Below, piece after piece: positions 1 to 5,719 of a DNA stretch of 5,719 nt (position 1 is the first letter of the stretch; the number at the start of each line of letters is the position of its first letter). The stretch comes from Spirochaetaceae bacterium. GTDB taxonomy: Bacteria; Spirochaetota; Spirochaetia; DSM-27196; Salinispiraceae. The translations under genes and the position numbers were made by a program. Under the pieces are notes generated by a model. The model made no database searches, was not told the DNA's origin, and saw only the letters and a list, made by a program, of their open reading frames with translations. The stretch is from positions 1-5,719 of the forward strand of contig SKVS01000150.1 in the NCBI GenBank assembly GCA_007129335.1, given 5' to 3'.

Positions 1-22
1 CATCTACAAGAAATATATTCAT
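1..22 (-). CDS. Response regulator, N-terminal seven codons only (partial, runs off left edge)
   Basis: Only the start of this gene is visible. The minus strand reads ATG AAT ATA TTT CTT GTA GAT, giving MNIFLVD, the typical first beta strand and first acidic residue of a CheY-like receiver domain. Its ATG overlaps the kinase stop codon as ATGA, which indicates translational coupling. A good ribosome binding site, GGAG, lies eight bases before the ATG inside the last kinase codons. YesM-type kinases are usually paired with YesN-type regulators (receiver plus AraC-type HTH), so that is the expected product. The receiver assignment rests on seven residues and on context; the output domain is outside the window. 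Confidence 0.72.
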
Positions 23-1701
23 GGACAGGTCTCCAAATACGGGAAGGTCACAATGACTCTTGCACCGGGAGAATGGTCAAGGTCCAGGCTTATGCCATAA
101 TCCATTCCAAAATGGGCTTGAATCCGATGGTGAATATTCTTTATTCCTATTCCCCCTGGGCTGGTGGATTCCCGTTCATCCAGGCCTTCAAGCCCATGGC
201 GAATCAGATCGCCAGGGAAACCGACCCCATCGTCCTCCACAATGATCCGGGTCAGCTTTTTCCCGGATGAAATCCTATGGGTCTGAATACCAATAGTCAA
301 ATGCATAAACCCATTGGCATCCGCTGGAAGGCCATGGGTCAGGGCATTTTCCACCAGGGGTTGGAGACAAAACACCGGACAGTAAGGATCCCCTGTGACC
401 TGCTCATGATTCATGTCCACCTGCCACCGGTCACCGGTTCTTAAGGCCTCAAGCATTAAATAGCCCCTGGTAGTTTCCAACTCGGTACTCAGAAGGGTAA
501 AGGCTTCTTTTTCGTACAGCGACCGTTCGAGCAAACCGGTCAGGGCCCGGATCATTGAGGTAATATTCTGAGCCCCGGACATCCTTGCAGAGATACCAAT
601 GGTATTCAGACTGTTCAAAAGAAAATGGGGACGGATCTGGGCACGCAGCTGAGCTAGTTTCGCCTCCTCTGCCAAGGCGTGTTCAATTCTTATTTTTTCG
701 ATTAGCTCCTGAATTTGGTCGAGCATTCTATTAAACTGTCCAGCAAGCAAACCAACCTCATCCCGGGGAAGAACAGGCATTCTGACCGAAAGGTCTCCCG
801 TTTGTACCTGAATAACCCTTTCCTGAAGGAGTGCCAAATTTCTGGTACTTGATAGCACATTAATACTGATAATGAGTGCCAAAATAATACTGAGACCTAC
901 CATGCCCAGGAGTCCCTGGGTTTGAAGCTGTTGGAGATCCCGGAAAAAATCCTCCGGATCAACAGCGAATATCACAATCCAGCCATTCTCCAGTTCTTTA
1001 TAGATTTCCCGGGCTTCTTGGCTCGGAGACTGCATTCCTGCAAGAAAGGTCTGATCTGCCCACAACCCCATACCGGGAAGCAGCAGGAGTTCAATATCCT
1101 TCAGATCGATACTCACCCCAATAACCCCAAGGGTATCCCGGTTTCCGTAGGCCCGCACTGCCCGTGCAACAGTTATGAGCTCATATTCCATAAACCCTTC
1201 ATCGGTCCAGAATCCCTGAATTCCCAGGTGCCATTGGATTCTCCCAGGATTATCCAGGGCTGTTTGAACCCAGGGACTTGCCATAAGATTTTCCCGGTTT
1301 CTGCGGATATCGCTTATGTTTGAAACAATATCGTTGCGGGTAATAAGGTGGATTTTCATGGCATGCTGAAAGGCTGCACCGCTAACCAGCTGCATGGTTT
1401 GCTGAAGACCGCGGATTTCAAGGAAGAGTTGATCCGATTGACCAGGAAGACCCCGGAGATACCGCTCTACAGCGGTGCTGGAACCCAGAAAATTGATCGA
1501 TGTGTTTAACAAACCAATTATCCTGTTCAGACCTCCAGCAGCCTGCTCGAGAAGGGCTTGCTGATTTTCGATGAGCTTCTGCTGAACCATGGAGGTTGCC
1601 GCCCGGGCGTATACATAGAATCCCAGGGTAACGGGAAACAATACCATGACACCGAGTAAAATAATGAGTCTGAACCGAATCGACAAAAAATAACTCTTCA
1701 T
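19..1701 (-). CDS. YesM-type membrane sensor histidine kinase
   Basis: Complete 560-residue sensor kinase of the LytS/YesM class, probably autophosphorylating on histidine in response to an extracellular signal and passing the phosphate to the overlapping downstream response regulator. Visible order: TM1 about residues 11-32; an extracytoplasmic sensor of about 230 residues (34-262, probably a Cache-like fold); TM2 about 264-283; a HAMP linker about 285-337 (GDLSVRM, then DEVGLLAGQFNRML); a His_kinase domain with QIRPHFLLNSLNTI, where His359 is the likely phosphoacceptor (the usual QINPHF has Asn where this has Arg); an N box LQPLVENALTHG (446-457, Asn452); G1 DDGVGF (490-495); G2 GGIGIKNIHHRI (516-527). 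All catalytic boxes are intact. The start at 1701 is preceded by AAAGGGAG only two bases from the ATG, an unusually tight spacing. The gene lies 100 bp downstream of the IclR gene on the same strand, with its own palindromic operator. In this family the signal is usually a sugar or oligosaccharide relayed by a transporter; the ligand here is unknown. Confidence 0.95.
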   Translation of the reverse strand: MKSYFLSIRFRLIILLGVMVLFPVTLGFYVYARAATSMVQQKLIENQQALLEQAAGGLNRIIGLLNTSINFLGSSTAVERYLRGLPGQSDQLFLEIRGLQQTMQLVSGAAFQHAMKIHLITRNDIVSNISDIRRNRENLMASPWVQTALDNPGRIQWHLGIQGFWTDEGFMEYELITVARAVRAYGNRDTLGVIGVSIDLKDIELLLLPGMGLWADQTFLAGMQSPSQEAREIYKELENGWIVIFAVDPEDFFRDLQQLQTQGLLGMVGLSIILALIISINVLSSTRNLALLQERVIQVQTGDLSVRMPVLPRDEVGLLAGQFNRMLDQIQELIEKIRIEHALAEEAKLAQLRAQIRPHFLLNSLNTIGISARMSGAQNITSMIRALTGLLERSLYEKEAFTLLSTELETTRGYLMLEALRTGDRWQVDMNHEQVTGDPYCPVFCLQPLVENALTHGLPADANGFMHLTIGIQTHRISSGKKLTRIIVEDDGVGFPGDLIRHGLEGLDERESTSPGGIGIKNIHHRIQAHFGMDYGISLDLDHSPGARVIVTFPYLETCP

Positions 1702-1711
1702 ATCTCCCTTT
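1702..1711 (-). promoter_or_regulatory. Ribosome binding site of the sensor kinase
   Basis: The minus strand reads AAAGGGAGAT directly before the kinase ATG. GGGAG matches the anti-Shine-Dalgarno well, but only two bases separate it from the start codon, closer than the usual 5-9. No better ATG with a site lies nearby, and MKSYFLS followed by TM1 is a normal N-terminus for the family, so this start was kept. Confidence 0.6.
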
Positions 1712-1732
1712 ATGATGCTATATTAGCATCAT
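1712..1732. promoter_or_regulatory. Palindromic operator, copy 1 (kinase promoter)
   Basis: Perfect inverted repeat ATGATGCTA-TAT-TAGCATCAT, nine bases per arm around a three-base centre, 10 bp upstream of the kinase start codon. It matches a second copy at 2520-2540 at 18 of 21 positions. On the minus strand the site contains or touches two -10-like hexamers (TATGAT at 1733-1728 and TAATAT at 1725-1720), so a bound protein would block RNA polymerase. Symmetric half-sites suit a homodimeric HTH protein. The IclR regulator encoded next door is the obvious candidate, but binding is inferred. Confidence 0.75.
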
Positions 1733-1748
1733 ACCACCGATCTGAAAA
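1720..1748 (-). promoter_or_regulatory. Possible promoter of the kinase/response-regulator pair
   Basis: On the minus strand, TTTTCA (1748-1743) is followed after 17 bases by TAATAT (1725-1720), each matching the sigma-70 consensus at four of six positions. An alternative -10, TATGAT (1733-1728), is a better hexamer but has no convincing -35. Either would give a very short leader of about 12-20 bases that includes the ribosome binding site. The palindromic operator covers this region. Called by eye, so weak. Confidence 0.35.
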
Positions 1749-1801
1749 GGAATCCCATGAACAAACTCATGTACTCATTCATTTACTCATTGAGCCGAAA
1801 A

Positions 1802-2521
1802 TTACTCTGAGCCAATGGCCCTGGCAATTTTCCGACCTGCCTGAAGTACCTTTTGAGCCAGCCCATCTATGTTTGTTAACCCAGGATGACCCAGGGGATA
1901 CACAATCCCAACAGCCAGGGTTCCCCGGGAACCTACCCGTACTGCAAAGGTCATTTCACCGGTATCCTCCCGCTCCATTTGAACAAATTCGGGACAACCC
2001 GGTTCGAGAACCCGGGTTAAGACCGACTTTTCTTTCGGGTAATTTTCATGAGCCCCGGCACTGCTGGGAAGATCCTGAGAAGGATTAGCATGGAGCAGAT
2101 AAACAATAGTATCTTTCCACAAGGTTCCCAGGGCAACTGTTGCACCTTCAGCGTGAAAGGGTTCCAGTACCGGAAGGGCTGCGGGAATGAGGCCCGATGC
2201 GTGCAGACTCAAAGCCGATAAGGCATGGAGCCCCGGACCGGGGTAGTATTTCGTATCGCTGTTTTGTTGAAGCATGCCTGCAGTTGCAAGGGTCCCGAGA
2301 ATGCGGTTGACCCTGCTATGTTCCAGGCCCATTCTCCGGGCAACCTCCCGACTACCCAGGGGCTGGGCTGCAGTAATAACCTCCTGGAGAACTTGAAAAC
2401 CCGCGAGTATACTTTGATTTGCCTGTGCTGGTGCCATAGATGCCAGTATAGAACGGGGTAAACCACTGGGGCAATGGAGGAGATCAGGGCAAACCCAGGA
2501 AATAAACCTTGACGAAAACAT
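1802..2521 (-). CDS. IclR-family transcriptional regulator with a shortened effector domain
   Basis: Up to 239 residues. The N-terminal winged HTH spans about residues 36-95 (SILAGFQVLQEV, SREVARRMGLEHSRVNRILGT, then the wing AGMLQQNSDTKYYPGPG), the standard IclR pattern. The C-terminal half is an IclR ligand-binding domain: ATVALGTLWKDTIVYLLH, a counterpart of the usual G..PLH.TALGKALLA motif (156-173), and a final MTFAVRVG...GTLAVGIVYP sheet. By eye about 40-50 residues of helix normally lying between these last two blocks are missing, which makes the protein shorter than the usual 250-270. Residues 1-28 do not resemble IclR sequence. The true start may be Met29 (ATG at 2437), but neither ATG has a Shine-Dalgarno site, so the long form is listed with doubt. 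The gene is divergent from the FAD oxidoreductase and co-directional with the kinase, with no terminator seen between. It probably represses or activates its neighbours through the shared palindrome; its effector is unknown. Confidence 0.88.
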   Translation of the reverse strand: MFSSRFISWVCPDLLHCPSGLPRSILASMAPAQANQSILAGFQVLQEVITAAQPLGSREVARRMGLEHSRVNRILGTLATAGMLQQNSDTKYYPGPGLHALSALSLHASGLIPAALPVLEPFHAEGATVALGTLWKDTIVYLLHANPSQDLPSSAGAHENYPKEKSVLTRVLEPGCPEFVQMEREDTGEMTFAVRVGSRGTLAVGIVYPLGHPGLTNIDGLAQKVLQAGRKIARAIGSE

Positions 2522-2537
2522 GGTGCTATTATAGCAT
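2509..2537 (+). promoter_or_regulatory. Probable promoter of the FAD oxidoreductase
   Basis: TTGACG (2509-2514, five of six to the -35 consensus) is followed after exactly 17 bases by TAGCAT (2532-2537, four of six, keeping the key T, A and final T of the -10). The expected start of transcription, about seven bases further on, falls at the A of the oxidoreductase ATG. The mRNA would then have little or no leader, in keeping with the absence of a Shine-Dalgarno site. The -10 lies inside the palindromic operator. Called by eye. Confidence 0.5.
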
Positions 2538-2540
2538 CAT
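2520..2540. promoter_or_regulatory. Palindromic operator, copy 2 (divergent IclR/oxidoreductase promoter)
   Basis: ATGGTGCTA-TTA-TAGCATCAT, the same palindrome as copy 1 with one mismatched arm position (G for A at 2523) and a different centre. It fills nearly all of the 22 bp between the upstream-most IclR ATG and the oxidoreductase ATG. It contains the plus-strand -10 candidate and a perfect minus-strand TATAAT (2533-2528). A protein bound here would control both divergent genes at once, as expected for an autoregulated IclR regulator. Binding is inferred. Confidence 0.75.
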
Positions 2541-2544
2541 TATA
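2528..2544 (-). promoter_or_regulatory. -10 elements for the IclR gene
   Basis: The minus strand carries two perfect TATAAT hexamers, at 2544-2539 and 2533-2528, the second inside the operator. No good -35 is seen at 16-18 bases from either. The second would place the transcript start near 2521, at the first possible IclR ATG, or give an 84-base leader if Met29 is the true start. Confidence 0.4.
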
Positions 2545-5027
2545 TGAAACACTGGAAAACAAAAAACCTATCGTTTGATTTCGTGGTTTGCGGCGGCGGC
2601 CTTGCGGGCCTGTGTGCAGCAATTTCAGCGGCCCGACAGGGACTGCAAGTAGCCCTTCTCCACGATCGTACAGTTCTGGGGGGAAATTCCTCCAGCGAAG
2701 TCCGGGTAACACCCCACGGGGCAGCCCAGCACCACCCCTACGCCCGGGAAACCGGAATAATCAGCGAACTGCTCATAGAAGAACGGGCCTTAAACCACGC
2801 AGAAATATTTGAAAACGGATGGACCAATTCAATCTGGGACCTGGTCCTCCTGACTGCGGTTCTTAAGGAACCAAACATCGAACTCTTTTTAAACACCAAG
2901 GTAGTATCTGCCCAGGTGGAAAATCGAACCATAACCCGGGTCCAAGCACTGGTACTGGACAGCGAAACCCAGCTGTTCGTCCAGGCACCAACCTTTCTTG
3001 ACGCCACAGGGGATGGAATAGTTGCCCTGGAAGCAGGCTGCGAGTACATGACCGGGAGCGAGGGACAAAACGTCTGGAACGAACCCAGTGCCCGGCAGCC
3101 CCAAAGCAATACCGATACCATGGGCAACTCCCTCATGTTCAAAACCGAATCAGTTCCGGATCATATACTCCCGAAATCGAATCATCCCTCGTGGAAACCC
3201 TTGAACGAAATTCAACAGCGGGGCTATGGAGCTCAAGGAAACGACTACGACCCCCACCACAGTTTCTGGAAGGATCAACAAATCACCCAAAATAGGCCCC
3301 AGGATCTGCGCCAAGCGCCTTACACCCCTGCCAGCTGGGCTCAAGAGCTGAATGATCCAACATTTTTCTACGGAGCAGGCCGAGTCCCTAATGAACCCCG
3401 GGGAGGGTTCTGGTGGGTTGAACTGGGAATGCCCCGGCACACCATTTACGACAATGCATCCATCCGCCAGGATCTGCAATCCTACATTCTGGGAATTTGG
3501 GATTGGATGAAACATCAGGATCCAAAAACAGTAGAGCAGACCCGAACCCGGGCACTGGACTGGATCGGTTCGGTACTGGGAACCCGGGAAAGCCGTAGAA
3601 CTGTGGGAACCTACATTATGAAAGAACAGGACATTCAATCCCGCAGGATATTCGAGGACGAGGTTGCCTACGGTGGATGGTTCCTGGACCTTCACACCCC
3701 CGGGGGCCTAATTGCTGAACACGCCGAGGAAAACTCAGCTACCAACTATAATCCCTTTACGGAAAAGGCTGCCCAGGGTTTTGTGGGCCCCTACGGAATC
3801 CCCCTGAGCTCTCTGATTGCCAAGGATGTGGATAACCTGTTCCTGGCTGGCAGGAACATCAGCGCAAGCCACGTTGCCCTGGGTACCATGAGGGTCATGG
3901 GAACCACCGCTCTCATGGGACAGGCAGTGGGCACCTCAGCAGCAATCCTCCACAAAAATGGAAAAAATCCAAAAAACTATACACCCGTGGAAGTGCAGAA
4001 AATTCAGCAGCAACTTCTGCACGACGGGGCCTGGCTGCCAAATTACCGCAACCAGGATTCCCTTGACCTGGCCCGACAGGCCAGGTCAAGTGCAAGCTCC
4101 CAGGACCGGTTTTCTGTAATGCTGCCAGGGCAGCAATCCTGGGGAGAGTCACAAGGAATGCTGGACAGCAGAATTAAGCCGGATTTCCTTCAGCGAACCC
4201 ATACCCGTATGAGTCAAATTTTGTGCACCCATGGGGAAATACAGCTGATCCGCTTCTGCTTGTCCAACCACAGTTATGTTCCCCAGAAGGTCAATGTCCG
4301 AATTGTACCGGTTCAAGGAATATATGATTATCAGGTATATCAGGATCAGGATGCCCTGGCCACCGGAGTATTAGAAGTAAATCCCGGCAAGGAACAGTGG
4401 ATACCCTGGGACCTTAGAACTTCTTCCAGCCAAGGCTTGATTTTTCCCGGGACCAAAACCGAACCAAAATATGTACGGATTGAGATTGCACAAAACCCGG
4501 ATATTCAGTGGCACCAGGCAAAATCCTGTTATCCCGGATTACCAGCGTACTATGAGGTGGGTCAGAACAAGATTCGCAAACTCCAACACGGGGTTACCCT
4601 GGCCTTTGCAGTGGAACCTCCCCAGGAATGTTACGCTCCAAGCCAGGTAATTTCAGGTGTTGCCCGGCACCACGACAGTACACACCTGTGGCGTGCTGCA
4701 GCGGATGACGAAACACCTGAGTTAGAGCTTACTTGGGAACAAACACAAAGCATTCAAACCGTTGAGCTAACCTTTCCCGGAAACCTCATCCGTTCCTACC
4801 ACGCGTACCAACCCTACTACCGAGCACCGGAAACCGCCAGAAATTACACCATTACGGGTTTTTCTGGCGATTCTCAGGTGGGTCAATTAAGGGTTCAGGG
4901 AAATTACCAACGGCGGGTGATTCACCGGTTCGATGAATCCATTCAGGCAGACAGGCTGGTCATAACTATACATTCCACCAATGGCGATCCGGTGGCAGGA
5001 ATTTTTGAGGTCAGGGTTTATGGGTAG
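2544..5027 (+). CDS. FAD-dependent oxidoreductase with C-terminal beta-sandwich modules
   Basis: 827 residues, complete. The N-terminal 470 residues are an FAD_oxidored-type (PF12831-like) flavoprotein: Rossmann motif FVVCGGGLAG (13-22), acidic end of beta 2 (LLHDR), GGNSSSE (46-52), the FLDATGDG signature (151-158), RESRR (348-352), and the C-terminal FAD motif around NLFLAGRN (431-438) followed by GTMRVMGTTALMGQAVG (447-463). About residues 545-660 form a beta-rich region, and about 680-827 resemble an F5/8 type C (discoidin-like) fold, with LWRAAADDETPELELTW and a closing IFEVRVYG. There is no signal peptide or membrane segment, so it should act in the cytoplasm. The family is uncharacterised for most members; it is frequently found near sugar transport and polysaccharide genes, which suggests oxidation of a sugar or derivative, but the substrate is not readable. 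ATG 2544 was chosen because the Rossmann strand begins ten codons later; it has no Shine-Dalgarno. It is divergent from the IclR gene, with an operator just upstream. Confidence 0.92.
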   Translation: MKHWKTKNLSFDFVVCGGGLAGLCAAISAARQGLQVALLHDRTVLGGNSSSEVRVTPHGAAQHHPYARETGIISELLIEERALNHAEIFENGWTNSIWDLVLLTAVLKEPNIELFLNTKVVSAQVENRTITRVQALVLDSETQLFVQAPTFLDATGDGIVALEAGCEYMTGSEGQNVWNEPSARQPQSNTDTMGNSLMFKTESVPDHILPKSNHPSWKPLNEIQQRGYGAQGNDYDPHHSFWKDQQITQNRPQDLRQAPYTPASWAQELNDPTFFYGAGRVPNEPRGGFWWVELGMPRHTIYDNASIRQDLQSYILGIWDWMKHQDPKTVEQTRTRALDWIGSVLGTRESRRTVGTYIMKEQDIQSRRIFEDEVAYGGWFLDLHTPGGLIAEHAEENSATNYNPFTEKAAQGFVGPYGIPLSSLIAKDVDNLFLAGRNISASHVALGTMRVMGTTALMGQAVGTSAAILHKNGKNPKNYTPVEVQKIQQQLLHDGAWLPNYRNQDSLDLARQARSSASSQDRFSVMLPGQQSWGESQGMLDSRIKPDFLQRTHTRMSQILCTHGEIQLIRFCLSNHSYVPQKVNVRIVPVQGIYDYQVYQDQDALATGVLEVNPGKEQWIPWDLRTSSSQGLIFPGTKTEPKYVRIEIAQNPDIQWHQAKSCYPGLPAYYEVGQNKIRKLQHGVTLAFAVEPPQECYAPSQVISGVARHHDSTHLWRAAADDETPELELTWEQTQSIQTVELTFPGNLIRSYHAYQPYYRAPETARNYTITGFSGDSQVGQLRVQGNYQRRVIHRFDESIQADRLVITIHSTNGDPVAGIFEVRVYG

Positions 5028-5033
5028 GAACAG

Positions 5034-5073
5034 AAAAAAACCGCTTTGAGGATGGGTAAAGTCCCCAAAGCGG
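5034..5073 (-). terminator. Rho-independent terminator of the DUF4143-type ATPase gene
   Basis: On the minus strand the stem CCGCTTTG (5073-5066) pairs perfectly with CAAAGCGG (5048-5041), extended by two G-C pairs after one mismatch, with an 11-base loop, and runs directly into seven T (5040-5034). This is a textbook intrinsic terminator for transcripts coming from the right. It lies about 70 bases past the ATPase stop codon. On the plus strand the hairpin is not followed by a T run, so it should not stop oxidoreductase transcripts efficiently. Confidence 0.85.
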
Positions 5074-5142
5074 CGCTGCTCGGCGGTGAAGTAGCCCGTA
5101 TAGTGTCCTGGTACAAAGGTGCAAAGGTTCAACTCGCTGGAA

Positions 5143-5719
5143 CTATAATGTTGATACTGGTACTCCCCAGAGTCTGTCACCAAAGGGAACCACGGTATTT
5201 CCATCGTAAAATACTACTCCAGCGGCAAATTTTTTCTGAACACAGTCCCGTACTTTCACAAGCCCCTTGAAGTCCTCCATTTTTACCGTCGAGGAAGCTT
5301 TCACCTCAATGCCTGCAATCTTTCCTTCTGCCTCAAGAATGATGTCCACCTCAACCTTATCTTTATCTCTAAAGTGGCTAAATTCTACGTGGTGATCATA
5401 CCAGCTGGCTTGGCGACGGAGTTCCTGAAATACAAATGTTTCCAACATGCGTCCAAATAAAGCCCGATCATCCCATAGAGAATCGCCTGACACACCGAGT
5501 AAAGCACAGGCTAATCCCGTGTCTCCCATGTGTAACTTGGGAGTCTTAACTAATCGTTTCAGACGATTGCTGTGCCATGGGTTTAATTCTTCTACAAGGA
5601 ATATCCGGGTTAAAAGGGTTACATATTCTCTGATTGTTGGTCGGGAAATCTGAAATGGGGCAGCAAGTTCGGAAATATTTATGAGCCCAGCGGTTTGTCC
5701 AGAAACTGCAGCTAAAAGA
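5143..5719 (-). CDS. DUF4143-type ATPase, C-terminal part (partial, runs off right edge)
   Basis: The reading frame is open from the right edge to TAG at 5145-5143, about 191 codons, so the ATG at 5529 is internal and not the start. The visible residues begin LLAAVSGQTAGLINISELA and continue with a winged-helix-like PFQISRPTIREYVTLL, then NRLKRLVKTPKLHMGDTGLA, LFGRMLETFVFQELRRQ, and the nuclease-like C-terminal block DKVEVDIILE (Asp/Glu), GIEVKAS (Glu-x-Lys) and FAAGVVFYDG. This is the conserved tail of the widespread bacterial AAA ATPases with DUF4143. The ATPase domain with Walker motifs would lie beyond the window. The D...E-x-K pattern resembles PD-(D/E)xK nucleases. Their cellular role is not established, though many are scattered singly as mobile or toxin-like accessory genes. 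It converges on the oxidoreductase and has its own terminator; no functional link with the neighbours is seen. Confidence 0.9.
   Translation of the reverse strand, partial: LLAAVSGQTAGLINISELAAPFQISRPTIREYVTLLTRIFLVEELNPWHSNRLKRLVKTPKLHMGDTGLACALLGVSGDSLWDDRALFGRMLETFVFQELRRQASWYDHHVEFSHFRDKDKVEVDIILEAEGKIAGIEVKASSTVKMEDFKGLVKVRDCVQKKFAAGVVFYDGNTVVPFGDRLWGVPVSTL

Noticed and set aside
922..1323. Plus-strand open frame of 133 codons inside the kinase gene
   Set aside because: It lies wholly antisense to a well-supported kinase reading frame, has no recognisable motif and starts without a ribosome binding site; it is a shadow.
2083..2096. TAGCAT inside the IclR gene as a third operator
   Set aside because: Only a single half-site is present, with no matching inverted arm.
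2209..2712. Minus-strand open frame of 167 codons spanning the IclR/oxidoreductase boundary
   Set aside because: It overlaps both real genes and the operator, and its translation resembles no protein family.
3150..3695. Minus-strand open frame of 181 codons within the oxidoreductase
   Set aside because: The opposite strand encodes conserved flavoprotein sequence; this frame has no domain signal.
5126..5143. GTTC...GAAC inverted repeat downstream of the ATPase gene
   Set aside because: Four-base arms are too short to distinguish from chance.
4887..5204. Minus-strand open frame of 105 codons across the oxidoreductase end and the terminator
   Set aside because: It runs through the intrinsic terminator, overlaps the 3' ends of both convergent genes and has no domain signal.
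5143..5529. ATPase-tail gene starting at the ATG at 5529 as a complete small protein
   Set aside because: The same frame stays open to the right edge and upstream codons match the family (TPKLH before MGDTGLA), so the ATG is internal.

Overview
The window is ordinary bacterial coding DNA of roughly balanced base composition, densely packed. It holds three complete genes and two partial ones. The gene families are a YesM-type sensor kinase, an IclR-type regulator, a large FAD-dependent oxidoreductase with C-terminal beta modules, and a DUF4143-type ATPase. This mix is common in carbohydrate-foraging spirochaetes and Firmicutes. A Spirochaeta-like host is my best guess, but nothing here (no rRNA or other marker) fixes the taxon.

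Layout. On the minus strand, an IclR-family regulator (2521-1802) is followed after 100 bp by a membrane sensor histidine kinase (1701-19). The kinase stop codon overlaps, as ATGA, the start of a response regulator of which only the first seven codons (MNIFLVD) are in the window. Divergent from the IclR gene, on the plus strand, is an 827-residue FAD-dependent oxidoreductase (2544-5027). Convergent with it, the C-terminal part of a DUF4143-type ATPase (5719-5143, minus) enters from the right edge. A minus-strand intrinsic terminator (5034-5073) ends the ATPase transcript just past the oxidoreductase stop codon.

Regulation. The most interesting signal is a 21-bp palindrome, ATGATGCTA-N3-TAGCATCAT. 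It occurs once just upstream of the kinase gene (1712-1732, perfect half-sites) and once between the divergent IclR and oxidoreductase genes (2520-2540, one mismatch between half-sites). Both copies sit over likely -10 elements. The simplest reading is that the IclR protein binds both sites, controlling the oxidoreductase, itself and the kinase/response-regulator pair. Extracellular sensing by the two-component system would then be coupled to an intracellular ligand-responsive repressor and a probable carbohydrate-related oxidoreductase. The substrate cannot be read from the sequence.

No RNA gene, CRISPR array, insertion sequence or non-coding stretch longer than about 120 bp was seen.
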